Of a stretch of DNA of 64,000 nt, positions 25,807-35,405 are shown piece after piece. The DNA comes from an uncultured Lachnospiraceae bacterium (GTDB lineage Bacteria; Bacillota; Clostridia; Lachnospirales; Lachnospiraceae): contig CAJTPF010000014.1 in NCBI GenBank assembly GCA_910578175.1, positions 1-64,000 of the forward strand, in the 5' to 3' direction. The translations under genes and the position numbers were made by a program. Numbering within the stretch: the first letter of the stretch is position 1; each line of letters starts with the position of its first letter. The notes below the pieces were generated by a model that saw nothing but the letters and a program-made list of their open reading frames with translations, was not told the DNA's origin and searched no databases.

Positions 25807-27125
25807 TATTTTAGTTTATTTCTGAAAAAGAATCCTGTGGTTACAAACAATGCCAGCAGTTCCGCTACCGCAATGGCAAACCAGATACCGTTGATTCCCC
25901 AGAATACCGGAAGTATATAAACTGCCGCAATCTGAAATACCAGGGTCCGTAAAAATGAAATGGCGGCAGACACGGCGCCATTTCCCAGGGCCGTAAAAAA
26001 AGCGGAACCCCATACATTGATCCCCATTATGGCGAAGGCGATGGAATACAGCCGGAACCCCTGACAGGTCATGGAAAACAAACCGGCATCATAGCTTGCA
26101 AAAATTTTCACAAGGGGTATTGTCAGAATTTCTGCCAGAACTGTCAGGATCAATCCGGTAGAAGTCATTAAAGCAATGCTTTTTCGAAACAGATTTTTAA
26201 GTTCCTTATGATTGCCTGCGCCGTAATGATACCCCACCACAGGCGCACTTCCAATGGAATATCCGAAAAAGACAGCCATAAAAATAAAGTTAACATACAT
26301 TATGATACCATATGCGGCGACACCGTCTTCACCGGCAATCTTCATAAGCTGAAAATTATACAAGATATTTACCACGGAAGTGGAAAGGTTCGTGATCATT
26401 TCCGAGGAACCGTTGGTCAGGGTTTTAAGCAAGACCTTTCCATCAAATTCCGGTTTAGTAAACTGTAACAAGCTGTCATTTTTTTTTGCAAAATAAATCA
26501 CGGGAATGATACCGCCGGCAATCTGACCGATACCCGTTGCTATGGCGGCGCCTGCGATTTTCCAGTCAAATACGGCAATAAAGAGATAATCCAGCAGCAT
26601 GTTAACGATACCTGAAACAACGGATATGATCAGACTTAATGACGGTTTTTCTGCGGTTACAAAAAAGCTTTGAAAAATAAACTGTAAAACGAATGGCGTC
26701 AGCGAAATATATAAAATCCTGCTGTATGTCACACACTGGTCCAGCATTTCTCCTTCCGCACCTAAGGCAGACGCAATGGGGCGGGCAAAAATAAAGCCGA
26801 TAGCGGATAAAAATAAGCTTAGGATAACGGAGAAAACGACCAGCATGGAAAAATAGCGGTTTGCTTTTTCGTGTTGCCCTTCCCCAAATATCTGGGAGAC
26901 GATAGCGCTTCCGCCGGTACCGATCATGGTTCCCAGGGTTCCCAGAGCCATACAGACAGGCATGACCAGATTAACCGCCGCAAAAGAAATCTTACCCACA
27001 TAATTGGACACAAAGAAACCGTCCACGATACTGTATAGTGATGTAAAGATCATCATTAATATGGGAGAAAGTACAAATTGAAGCAATCGTTTATAAGTAA
27101 AATGGTCAGATAACTGTATTCTCAT
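25794..27125 (-). CDS. MATE-family efflux transporter
   Basis: Twelve-helix multidrug/toxin exporter of 443 residues using an ion gradient. Typical MATE segments: LSPILMMIFTSLYSIVDGFF, FAAVNLVMPVCMALGTLGTM, GTGGSAIVSQIFGEGQHEKA, and the second half GYSIGSAPVVGYHYGAGNHK. Start is ATG 27125 (or TTG 27137); the ribosome binding site is weak either way. Substrate cannot be told from sequence. Confidence 0.9.
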   Translation of the reverse strand: MRIQLSDHFTYKRLLQFVLSPILMMIFTSLYSIVDGFFVSNYVGKISFAAVNLVMPVCMALGTLGTMIGTGGSAIVSQIFGEGQHEKANRYFSMLVVFSVILSLFLSAIGFIFARPIASALGAEGEMLDQCVTYSRILYISLTPFVLQFIFQSFFVTAEKPSLSLIISVVSGIVNMLLDYLFIAVFDWKIAGAAIATGIGQIAGGIIPVIYFAKKNDSLLQFTKPEFDGKVLLKTLTNGSSEMITNLSTSVVNILYNFQLMKIAGEDGVAAYGIIMYVNFIFMAVFFGYSIGSAPVVGYHYGAGNHKELKNLFRKSIALMTSTGLILTVLAEILTIPLVKIFASYDAGLFSMTCQGFRLYSIAFAIMGINVWGSAFFTALGNGAVSAAISFLRTLVFQIAAVYILPVFWGINGIWFAIAVAELLALFVTTGFFFRNKLKYQYM

Positions 27126-27367
27126 AATCTTTATCAATGCTTAACCAGCATATATCCTTTCATATATTAAATCCGATTTCGGACAAAACACATTCTAATC
27201 TGATTTTAATGCTTTGTCAATAGATATTAAAATATTTGAAAACCGGTTATGGCGGATATTTCCTGTTCTGCCATCATAAAGCAAAAATATATTGATAAAA
27301 TTGCACACACTGATATTGACGACTATTCAAAGCGTTTTGCAATATCATAAGGATTTGTGTGAACAGT

Positions 27368-27901
27368 ATGAAAAATCAATATTCCTTTATGTCAATTATT
27401 CTAATGTTTTTAATAATATCCCATCTGGCGTGGGTATGGGAGGGACTGCTGACCATGTATGAGATGGGGGAGTTTGTAAACCGGGGATTCCTTCACGGGT
27501 TCTGGCTTCCGATTTACGGTATCGGCAGTATCATTCTGATCATACTTCTGGGAAAGAAAAAACATACCATACCGGCGGTGTTTCTGTACAGTATGCTTAT
27601 CTGCGGTCTGACGGAATATATCACTTCACTGGCATTAGAATATTTATTTCGGAAAAAATGGTGGGATTACAGCTATTTAGCGCTGAATCTCAATGGACGA
27701 ATCTGTTTGTTCAGTATGTTAATGTTTGGGATTGCAGGCTGCCTTCTTATATTTTATATAGCGCCGTTTTTAAACAGACAGATCGGTAAAATTCCTCCCT
27801 GCATCCAAAAGATCATCTGTATTACATTTGGAAGTTTTTTCTGTATGGATATGTTTTTGTCCCTGATTGATCCCAATGTCGGCTGGGGAATTACTTTCTG
27901 A
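27368..27901 (+). CDS. Multi-pass membrane protein, PF06541-type
   Basis: 177 residues with about five membrane helices. WVWEGLLTMYEMGEFVNRGF, GFWLPIYGIGSI and ALEYLFRKKWWDYSYLALNL match the family often named putative ABC transporter permease (PF06541), whose true function is unknown. ATG 27368 preferred over GTG 27359; the ribosome binding site is poor. Ends one base before the converging aldehyde dehydrogenase. Confidence 0.75.
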   Translation: MKNQYSFMSIILMFLIISHLAWVWEGLLTMYEMGEFVNRGFLHGFWLPIYGIGSIILIILLGKKKHTIPAVFLYSMLICGLTEYITSLALEYLFRKKWWDYSYLALNLNGRICLFSMLMFGIAGCLLIFYIAPFLNRQIGKIPPCIQKIICITFGSFFCMDMFLSLIDPNVGWGITF

Positions 27902-27902
27902 T

Positions 27903-29282
27903 CTATCGCAGGAAAAAGCGGAGCAGTTTTTCATAACCTTTTTTATAGGGATGGTAACGTATAGGCAGATCCGGCTGGTTTTTCTTATCCACGATACTTT
28001 TAATATGAGAAAAGGTATTAAAACCGTCTTTTCCATGGTAAGAACCCATACCGCTTTCGCCGAAACCTCCGAATCCCATTTCACTGGTAGCCAGATGAAT
28101 GACCGTATCATTGATACAGCCACCGCCAAAGCCGCACCGGGCAGTTACTTTCCGGGCGACATCCTTTCTTGAAGTAAAAATATACAATGCCAGCGGGTGA
28201 GGCATGGAATTGATCTTGCGAATGGCATCATCAATGGAATGATAAGCGAGGACCGGCAGCAGCGGACCAAAAATTTCTTCTTTCATTACGGCATCCCGAA
28301 ACGAGATATGATCCATTACGGTCGGTTCGATTTTTAAAGCTGTTTTATCGGTTTTTCCGCCGTAAACGATTTTTTTGTCGTCCATGAGTCCGCAGATCCG
28401 GTCAAAATGTTTCTCATTGATTATTTTACCGTAATCTTTATTCTTAAGAGGTAATGTTCCAAACTGAAGTTGAATTTGTTTTTCAATTTCGGACAGTAAC
28501 GCATCCTTTATGGATTTATCACAATAAATATAGTCGGGGGCCACGCAGGTCTGTCCGCAGTTTAAAAATTTTCCGAAAACGATTCGTTTTGCCGCCAGCC
28601 GGATATTTGCACTCTTTTCCACAATACAGGGGCTTTTGCCGCCCAGTTCCAAAGTGACAGGCGTAAGGCTGTCCGCGGCCTGTTTCATAACCTCTTTTCC
28701 CACAGACCGGCTTCCGGTAAAGAAGATATAATCGAAACGCTGATTCAGCAGACAGGCGTTTTCTGCCCGTCCTCCGGTAATAACGGAAACATACCTGTTC
28801 TCAAAACATTCATTGATGATCTTTTGGATCATCGTTCCGGTATAGGGAGAATAGGCGCTGGGTTTTAAAACGGCTGTATTTCCGGCTGCTATGGCATCCA
28901 CCAGCGGCTCCAGCGTCAGCAGGAAAGGATAATTCCAGGGACTCATGATCAGAACCACACCGTATGGAGAAGGTTTTTTATAACTTCTGGAATGAAATTG
29001 GGCCAGAGGGGTATGTACCCGCTGTTCCTTTGCAAATGACCGGATATGTCTCAGCATATAACTGATCTCGCTAAGTACAAGTCCGGTTTCACACATATAG
29101 CTTTCAAAATCACTTTTGCCCAGATCGTTCCGAATAGCATCGCTGATCTCCTGTTTATATTTGATGATACAGGTTTTTAATTTCTTCAGGGCGTTTCTTC
29201 TGAAGTTAAGGTCCAGTGTTGCCCCGGAATAGAAAAAATCCCGCTGCAGGCTTACGATCTGTTTGATTTCTGTTTCATTCAT
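27903..29282 (-). CDS. Aldehyde dehydrogenase
   Basis: NAD(P)-dependent oxidation of an aldehyde to the acid, 459 residues, class 3-like by length. Glu-containing motif TLELGGKSPCIV, catalytic Cys in FGKFLNCGQTCVAPDY, cofactor region SPWNYPFLLTLEPLVDAIAA and EEIFGPLLPV are all intact. C-terminal hydrophobic tail is short. It follows the alpha/beta hydrolase on the same strand but is separated from it by a terminator; substrates unknown. Confidence 0.93.
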   Translation of the reverse strand: MNETEIKQIVSLQRDFFYSGATLDLNFRRNALKKLKTCIIKYKQEISDAIRNDLGKSDFESYMCETGLVLSEISYMLRHIRSFAKEQRVHTPLAQFHSRSYKKPSPYGVVLIMSPWNYPFLLTLEPLVDAIAAGNTAVLKPSAYSPYTGTMIQKIINECFENRYVSVITGGRAENACLLNQRFDYIFFTGSRSVGKEVMKQAADSLTPVTLELGGKSPCIVEKSANIRLAAKRIVFGKFLNCGQTCVAPDYIYCDKSIKDALLSEIEKQIQLQFGTLPLKNKDYGKIINEKHFDRICGLMDDKKIVYGGKTDKTALKIEPTVMDHISFRDAVMKEEIFGPLLPVLAYHSIDDAIRKINSMPHPLALYIFTSRKDVARKVTARCGFGGGCINDTVIHLATSEMGFGGFGESGMGSYHGKDGFNTFSHIKSIVDKKNQPDLPIRYHPYKKGYEKLLRFFLR

Positions 29283-29335
29283 TATTTATTCCGTCCTTTA
29301 TATATAATATTTTGAAGATCCGTGTCGCTGGATAC

Positions 29336-29395
29336 AAAAAAACCGTAAACCAGACAGTGATTCAAGTGAATAACATATTGGTTTACGGCTTTTTT
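29336..29395. terminator. Intrinsic terminator, symmetrical
   Basis: AAAAAACCGTAAACC and GGTTTACGGCTTTTTT form a long stem with T or A runs on both sides, so it can work in either direction. It ends the alpha/beta hydrolase transcript on the minus strand. Confidence 0.85.
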
Positions 29396-29402
29396 ATTAT
29401 GA

Positions 29403-30326
29403 TTACCTGAATTGCCGTTTATAAAAGCCCAGTACATCTTTATAGATTTTTTCATGTCTTCGTTCATTCAGTAGTTCATGCCGCAGGTGAGGATAAAGAA
29501 TATACCAGAGGTTTTCATATCCCAGATCCAGTAAAAAATAAGCTTCTTTTTTGAAATTATCTTCTCCGCCAATGACAGGATCGTCGCTTCCGGCGATCAT
29601 TAAAATCGGAAGTTCTTTGCGCTTTAATTGATAGCGGTTCTTGCGAAAACATTTCTTAACCATGGAAAATAAATTCATAAAACCATTTAAGGTAAAAACA
29701 AAACCGCATTTGGAATCGTTATTATATTTTTCCACTTCTCCGGTATCGGAGTTGATCCAGCCGTTTTTCATATGGGTATGACATTTTTTGTTGTAACCGT
29801 CAATGGCCAGTTTCTGGATCAGGGTGCTGCGGTGATGGGGACCATATATTGCCGTCATGAATTTAGCGATCCGGTATCCCGGATATGCCCCGATATTATA
29901 GCAGGGAGGACCGCATAATACCAGTTTACTGATTTCACTGTCATAGGACTGGAGATAAATCCGGGCGGCCAGTGTACCCATACTGTGGGCGAACATATAA
30001 ATATCCTTATCCGGATACCGGGATTTGATCCATCGGGTGATTTTATGCAGATCTTTTACAATCTCGGTTCCGGTTTCGTCATAAAAATAACCGTAATCTC
30101 GTTTGGAATTCACACTGTCACCGTGTCCACGATGATCATGTATCACACACAGATATCCGTTCCGGCTCAGAAAATGAATGAAATCCAGATACCGTTCCTT
30201 ATGTTCGGACATTCCGTGAGAAAATTGAATAACGGCTTTTATTTCACTTTCCCTGTCCGGACCTTCCAGATAGACAGAGAGTTTCAGTTTTTTATCATGG
30301 GAGGAAATCAGAAATTTTTTGTTCAT
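29403..30326 (-). CDS. Alpha/beta hydrolase, monoacylglycerol-lipase-like
   Basis: 307 residues with serine-hydrolase features: oxyanion FSHGMSEHKERY, GHGDS, nucleophile elbow FAHSMGTLAAR, acid in GSDDPVIGG, and a His near LYPHLRHELLNE. This layout resembles lysophospholipases/monoacylglycerol lipases. No signal peptide, so cytoplasmic. ATG 30326 has AAGGAG six bases upstream, better than the earlier ATG codons in the frame. Confidence 0.9.
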   Translation of the reverse strand: MNKKFLISSHDKKLKLSVYLEGPDRESEIKAVIQFSHGMSEHKERYLDFIHFLSRNGYLCVIHDHRGHGDSVNSKRDYGYFYDETGTEIVKDLHKITRWIKSRYPDKDIYMFAHSMGTLAARIYLQSYDSEISKLVLCGPPCYNIGAYPGYRIAKFMTAIYGPHHRSTLIQKLAIDGYNKKCHTHMKNGWINSDTGEVEKYNNDSKCGFVFTLNGFMNLFSMVKKCFRKNRYQLKRKELPILMIAGSDDPVIGGEDNFKKEAYFLLDLGYENLWYILYPHLRHELLNERRHEKIYKDVLGFYKRQFR

Positions 30327-30417
30327 ATAAATCTCCTTACTAACAGAATCTTCAAGCATCATGTTTAAAATATGATAATATTATGCGGAGTTAAAAAAAA
30401 TATTATGTATCTGCCGT

Positions 30418-31386
30418 CTATCCCTCTGCTCCTGCAATGATGAGTATCTCTACAATTTCCGTAAATCCGCGTTCAGAAGCATAGTACAGGGCGGTATGCT
30501 GTGCGTTATCAGCCAGATTAACATCTGCTCCGGTTTCTACCAGCATGGAAACCACATCGTTCCGGCCTTCCATGGCAGCGGCAATCAGTGGTGTGGTGCC
30601 GTTTTCGTTCTGCTCGTCAATCTTTGATTGTGCATCGATCAGTGCTTTGACCATAAACTGGTTTCCCTGTCCTGCCGCATAATGAAGGGCGGTATTGCCG
30701 TTTAAAAGGCGTTTGTTTACATCTGCTCCGGCTTCGATGAGAATTTGGGCAATCAGTAAATTGTCAGTCATACATGCCAGTAAAAGCGGTGTTTCACCGC
30801 CATCTGTCAGAGCATTCAGATCAGAAGATTTTACCAGTTCACGTACAACTTCAGCCTGTCCGTTCTGACATGCCTGATGAAGCGGTGTGTTTCCATAGCT
30901 GTCCGCTGTATTGGTATCGGAAAGCAGGGAGATGATATCCCGTAATCCGTTTGCCGTGGCATAATCAATGGCTTTGTGACCGTTATTGTCCGAAATGGCG
31001 GTATCGGCTCCGTTTTCGATCAGAAATTTTGCCGTTTCAGTACGGTTTTCCATCAGCGTATACATCAGCGGCGTTTTACCTTCGTTATCGGTAATATTGA
31101 TATCTGCTCCGGCTTCCAGCAGCATGGAAACGATTTCTTTATTTCCGCTTTGGGATACGGCGTGAATCGGAGTCATACCTCTGTTATTTGCCATAGAAAC
31201 ATCAGCGTCTCCGGCGATCAGTAATTTTGCGATATCTCTTGCACCTTTGACGCAGACATAAAAAAGCGGCGTATTTCCGGAGGCATCCCGTTTGTTCAGG
31301 TCAATGCCGCCTTTTTTTAGAAAAGCCTGGACCACGCCTTTCTGTCCGTTCTTGCATGCGTTTAAAAAGATCATACTGTTGTCCAT
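30418..31386 (-). CDS. Ankyrin-repeat protein
   Basis: 322 residues made almost wholly of ankyrin repeats, about nine units (TPLFYVCVKGARDIAKLL, TPIHAVSQSGNKEIVSML, TPLMYTLMENRTETAKFL, TPLHQACQNGQAEVVREL, TALHYAAGQGNQFMVKAL, TPLIAAAMEGRNDVVSML, TALYYASERGFTEIVEIL). No other domain. A protein-binding role is inferred. Starts three bases after the 31389 gene ends, with GAGGT before the ATG, so the two form an operon. Confidence 0.9.
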   Translation of the reverse strand: MDNSMIFLNACKNGQKGVVQAFLKKGGIDLNKRDASGNTPLFYVCVKGARDIAKLLIAGDADVSMANNRGMTPIHAVSQSGNKEIVSMLLEAGADINITDNEGKTPLMYTLMENRTETAKFLIENGADTAISDNNGHKAIDYATANGLRDIISLLSDTNTADSYGNTPLHQACQNGQAEVVRELVKSSDLNALTDGGETPLLLACMTDNLLIAQILIEAGADVNKRLLNGNTALHYAAGQGNQFMVKALIDAQSKIDEQNENGTTPLIAAAMEGRNDVVSMLVETGADVNLADNAQHTALYYASERGFTEIVEILIIAGAEG

Positions 31387-31388
31387 TT

Positions 31389-31907
31389 CTAATACCTCAT
31401 TTCTTTTTTTATTGTTTCTATATTTTCATATCCTTCCGGTGAAAGAAGCAGAATCAGCTTTTTCAGCTCTTCGGTCTGTCCCAGTGCATAAAGGACATCG
31501 GCTTTCAGCCGTAAAGTCTGTTTTAATGCCTGGCCCGGAGAATTTTTTGGAATATCCGGCAGCATGGGGCTGCGGTAGCCGTTATTTTCTTTTTCATATC
31601 GTAAGAGAGCGGAGGGCAGGGGCTGTTTCGGTTTTGTATTTTCAAATGTGTGAAGGAGTACTTCCGCTTCCAGAAGAAATTTTAAAGTCTGTTCATGGTC
31701 TTTTACCATAAGATAACACAATGCACAGTTAAAGGCCGCCGCCGCATTATGTTTTGAAAGAGGAAAAAAAGATTCAAAAGCTTCTGCCGGGCGGTTGCAG
31801 AGCAGGGAAAAAATGCCATGAAAAAAAAGTTTTTCCGCATCTGCACCGACAGGTTCTTTTGGATTCAGACCGCCGGAAAAACCGTTGAATTCGGATGTGA
31901 TCGTCAT
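31389..31907 (-). CDS. Helical-repeat protein paired with the ankyrin gene
   Basis: 172 residues, predicted mostly helical, TPR-like: KLFFHGIFSLLCNRPAEAFE, AAFNCALCYLMVKDHEQTLK, LRLKADVLYALGQTEELKKL. I do not recognise a named family. GAGG lies seven bases before the ATG. It is the first gene of a two-gene unit with the ankyrin protein, so the two may act together. Confidence 0.7.
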   Translation of the reverse strand: MTITSEFNGFSGGLNPKEPVGADAEKLFFHGIFSLLCNRPAEAFESFFPLSKHNAAAAFNCALCYLMVKDHEQTLKFLLEAEVLLHTFENTKPKQPLPSALLRYEKENNGYRSPMLPDIPKNSPGQALKQTLRLKADVLYALGQTEELKKLILLLSPEGYENIETIKKEMRY

Positions 31908-32177
31908 AGGTATACCTCTTTGTCAAATTATATGATATAGATTGCTGCGACCCTATAGCCACAAGTGATATATGCAGTCCGCAGCTGCTTATATCATATT
32001 ATAGCATGAAGAGTCTGTTTATGCAATTTTCCATTATGCTGAAAATGGAGATAGGAAAAGCGCGTTTTCTGTGATAAAATAAGTTATATGACTGATCTTG
32101 GCGATTACGGAATTTATGGTTTCAGGCCGGAAATTTTGCGATTGCTGATATATTTGGAAGGAGGATTTTCGTAAGAG

Positions 32178-33500
32178 ATGGAACAGATGAGTTTGTTTGA
32201 CAGCCGGGAACAGTTTTCGCCGCTGGCCAGCAGACTGCGGCCGGATCGTCTGGAGGAATATGCAGGACAGAAACATTTGCTAGGAAAGGGGAAAATTCTG
32301 AGACAGCTGATCGAAAATGATAAAATATCCTCCATGATCTTCTGGGGACCGCCGGGAGTAGGGAAAACCACTCTGGCCAGAATCATAGCGAAGCAGACCA
32401 AAGCGGATTTTGTCGAATTCAGCGCGGTGACCAGCGGAATAAAAGAGATAAAAGAAGTGATGGGCCGGGCCGAGCAGAGCCGCCGGGCCGGAATACGCAC
32501 ACTGCTGTTCACAGATGAGATTCACCGGTTCAACAAGGCCCAGCAGGATGCTTTTCTGCCCTATGTGGAAAAAGGAAGTATCATTCTGGTGGGAGCAACA
32601 ACGGAAAATCCTTCGTTTGAAATTAATTCGGCCCTGTTGTCCCGCTGCAAGGTTTTTCTGCTGAAGGCGCTGGAGGAAGATGAAATACGGGAATTGTTAA
32701 ACAATGCGTTACAAAGCCCTAAGGGGTTTGGAAATACCAGGGTTCTGATTGAAGAAGAGCAGCTTTCCGCTATAGCAGGGTTTGCCAACGGGGATGCCAG
32801 GACGGCATTAAATACTTTGGAAATGGCCATATTAAACGGAACGCTGGATCATGAGGGAATCATACACGTGGATCAGGAAACTTTGTCCCAGTGTATGAAT
32901 AAACGGTCTCTTTTATATGATAAAAGCGGAGAAGAGCATTATAACATTATTTCGGCGCTGCACAAATCCATGCGCAACAGCGATCCGGATGCAGCGGTTT
33001 ACTGGATGTATCGTATGCTGGACGGTGGAGAGGATCCGTTGTATATTGCCAGGCGGCTGGTGAGATTTGCCAGTGAAGATGTGGGAATGGCGGATTCCGC
33101 CGCACTTTCGGTGGCGGTGTCCGCTTATCAGGCATGCCATTTTCTAGGCGTGCCTGAATGTGATGTTCATCTGGCACATGCAGCAGTCTATCTTTCCATG
33201 GCGCCAAAATCCAATGCTCTGTATCAGGCATGCGAAGCCTGTAAAGCAGATATCCGGGAGATGCCTGCTGAGCCGGTGCCGCTACAGATCAGAAATGCAG
33301 TTACCCGGCTTATGAAAGAATCCGATTATGGGAAAGGATATGTATATGCCCACGACACGGAAGAAAAAATGGCTCGTATGAAATGTCTGCCGGATTCTCT
33401 TTCCCAACGAAAATATTATGATCCTACGGAGCAGGGAAAGGAAAAACAGGTAAAAGAAAAACTGGAACAGATACGCCGGTGGAAGGAGTCGGAAGGATAG
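32178..33500 (+). CDS. rarA: Replication-associated recombination protein A
   Basis: AAA+ ATPase (RarA/MgsA, Mgs1/WRNIP1 family) acting at stalled replication forks, 440 residues. Starts with the family hallmark FSPLASRLRPDRLEEYAGQ, Walker A GPPGVGKTT, Walker B FTDEIHRFNKAQQD, sensor GATTENPSFE, and the C-terminal tetramerisation region with YWMYRMLDGGEDPLYIARRL. AAGGAGG lies 13 bases upstream of the ATG, a long but workable distance. Confidence 0.96.
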   Translation: MEQMSLFDSREQFSPLASRLRPDRLEEYAGQKHLLGKGKILRQLIENDKISSMIFWGPPGVGKTTLARIIAKQTKADFVEFSAVTSGIKEIKEVMGRAEQSRRAGIRTLLFTDEIHRFNKAQQDAFLPYVEKGSIILVGATTENPSFEINSALLSRCKVFLLKALEEDEIRELLNNALQSPKGFGNTRVLIEEEQLSAIAGFANGDARTALNTLEMAILNGTLDHEGIIHVDQETLSQCMNKRSLLYDKSGEEHYNIISALHKSMRNSDPDAAVYWMYRMLDGGEDPLYIARRLVRFASEDVGMADSAALSVAVSAYQACHFLGVPECDVHLAHAAVYLSMAPKSNALYQACEACKADIREMPAEPVPLQIRNAVTRLMKESDYGKGYVYAHDTEEKMARMKCLPDSLSQRKYYDPTEQGKEKQVKEKLEQIRRWKESEG

Positions 33501-33533
33501 AAAAAATTAAGGAACAATGACTGGAGGACAGGT

Positions 33534-34274
33534 ATGGAAAGCAGATTGAAACAGGGAAAGGAATTTTTAGCAACGGAACTAAAAAACTGGAAACCGGCAG
33601 AGATCATATGGCTGGCTATAACCGTTTTAACCGTTCTGTCGTTATCCCTTTACTGGAAAGACAGCGTGATCGGGATCCTGGCGGCAGTGACCGGTGTATT
33701 GTGTGTGATGCTTACCGGCAAAGGAAAGCTCTCTTCTTATATATTTGGCTTTTTTAATATAATGTTTTATGCATATATAGCATTTCAGGCGAAATATTAC
33801 GGAGAAGTTATGTTAAATCTTTTATATTATGTACCGATGAATTTTGTGGGCTGGTTTGCCTGGAAAAAGCATATGGATGAACAGACCGGTGAAGTTGAGA
33901 AAAAAAGGCTTTCTGCCAGAAACTCAGTGATCGTGTTTTCACTGACCGCGCTGGCTATTTTAATCTATGGCTGGATTTTAAATCTTTTGGGAGGGAGTCT
34001 TCCGTATGCGGACAGCATGAGTACCATTATATCCATTGCGGCACAGATTCTTTGTGTAAAACGGTATGTGGAGCAATGGATATTGTGGATTATAGTGGAT
34101 CTTGTTACTGTTATCATGTGGGTGGCAGCCTTTTTTCGGGGAGGAGAAAGTGTGGCAACATTGATCATGTGGAGCATTTATCTGATCAATGCCGTTATCA
34201 TGTTTATCAAATGGTATAAAGAAGCGGATGGTCTGAATGGGACAGAGGAGGCGGAGGCTAAAAATGCAGTATAA
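33534..34274 (+). CDS. pnuC: Nicotinamide riboside/mononucleotide transporter PnuC
   Basis: Inner-membrane facilitator of 246 residues with about seven helices, importing nicotinamide riboside for NAD salvage. Recognised by YIFGFFNIMFYAYIAFQAKY, YYVPMNFVGWFAWKKH and YVEQWILWIIVDLVTVIMWV. Its end overlaps the start of a broken nadR gene, the enzyme that normally traps the imported substrate. Confidence 0.93.
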   Translation: MESRLKQGKEFLATELKNWKPAEIIWLAITVLTVLSLSLYWKDSVIGILAAVTGVLCVMLTGKGKLSSYIFGFFNIMFYAYIAFQAKYYGEVMLNLLYYVPMNFVGWFAWKKHMDEQTGEVEKKRLSARNSVIVFSLTALAILIYGWILNLLGGSLPYADSMSTIISIAAQILCVKRYVEQWILWIIVDLVTVIMWVAAFFRGGESVATLIMWSIYLINAVIMFIKWYKEADGLNGTEEAEAKNAV

Positions 34275-34946
34275 TGTAGGAATTTACGGCGGTTCATTTA
34301 ATCCGCTACATATGGGACATCTTCACTGCATGATTCAGGCAGCAAATATGTGCAAAGAATTATATATTATTTTAAGTGTGGGAATCAACCGGAATGAAAT
34401 AGATTATAAAAAGTTTTGCTGATCGGCAGCGAAAGTACCGGAAAATCCACACTGACCATCAATCTGGCCAATGCTTTTAATACTAATTACATAGAAGAAG
34501 CGGGAAGGGAAATATCGGAGCGATCCGGTACGGATTTAATGATGCTGTCAGAGGACTTTACGGAAATATTGTTACAGCATAAGTTAAATGAGATAAAAGC
34601 GGTAAATACAAGCAACCGGGTATTATTTATTGATACGGATACGCTGATCACCCAGTTTTATATGGAATTTTTAAAGGATAACAAAAAGGAATTAAATAAA
34701 AGTCTGTCTGACGCCATTGACGGATTAAATGACTATGATCTGATTTTATTTCTGGAGCCGGATGTGGAATTTGTACAGGACGGTGACAGAAGTACAGTGA
34801 TCGAAAATGACAGGATCACATACAGCAATAAGATCAAGCAGATTTTTAAAGAACATAATAAACAATTTATAAGTATAACCGGGGATTATCAGCAGCGGTA
34901 TGAAACAGCCATGGGTCTGGTTCAGGAATTACTGGATTTGGGATGA
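34264..34946 (+). pseudogene. nadR: NadR-type NMN adenylyltransferase/NR kinase, internally deleted
   Basis: The first 50 or so codons from ATG 34264 encode the start of the NMN adenylyltransferase domain (VGIYGGSFNPLHMGHLHCM). At 34405-34416 the sequence jumps, out of frame, straight to the start of the ribosylnicotinamide kinase domain (LIGSESTGKSTLTINLANAF), which continues intact to 34946 with EEAGREISERSG and FIDTDTLITQFYME. The first frame stops at 34422. Roughly 110-120 codons including the ISST-type motif of the adenylyltransferase are missing. A TTG at 34416 could restart the kinase, but it has no clear ribosome binding site. Confidence 0.85.
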
Positions 34947-34981
34947 TCAATGGAACGGGAGTTAACATAATATGAATATGA

Positions 34982-35024
34982 ACGGAAGCAGATATCAACG
35001 GTTATTCTGCTTCCGTCCGTTTTT
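34982..35024. terminator. Intrinsic terminator
   Basis: ACGGAAGCAGA (34982-34992) pairs perfectly with TCTGCTTCCGT (35006-35016), followed by CCGTTTTT. It ends the rarA-pnuC-nadR strand and may serve the converging small gene less well. Confidence 0.8.
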
Positions 35025-35040
35025 GAAGCAAAGAGAATTT

Positions 35041-35229
35041 TTAATTTCCGCCGGGTCCGTCCCGGCGTTCCCGTTCATCTTCCCGGACCACATACTTGGA
35101 AGTGGATGAATCCGTATCGGAATCCGTCTGGTATTTCTTTGGGGATCTTGAATCGGAATTTGTATTCCGCTGCGCATTTTTATTTGTCCGGTGGCAGTTA
35201 TCGAATGAATCGGATGTTTGATTATGCAT
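35041..35229 (-). CDS. Small hydrophilic hypothetical protein
   Basis: 62 residues, no hydrophobic core, rich in Ser, Asp, Asn, Arg and Gln (NCHRTNKNAQRNTNSDS, SDTDSSTSKYVVREDERERR). ATG 35229 has GAAAGGA eight bases upstream. Composition suggests a disordered protein; no family recognised. Confidence 0.45.
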   Translation of the reverse strand: MHNQTSDSFDNCHRTNKNAQRNTNSDSRSPKKYQTDSDTDSSTSKYVVREDERERRDGPGGN

Positions 35230-35405
35230 ATTGGGTATCCTTTCATAATATAGTTTTTTGAGAATTACAAAATGTTTTGTCACAAGCCAGACACTTCATA
35301 ATCATCTGTTACTATAGTTTTTCTTAAAAGCAGCAGAATAATCTGGTAATAATTACACAGACTATTAAAAATATAATGAAAATATGGGTGGAGGCAGAAT
35401 GGCAT

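Noticed and set aside
27867..28172. Plus-strand 101-codon frame over the aldehyde dehydrogenase end
   Set aside because: Opposite a well-supported gene, no family, no ribosome binding site.
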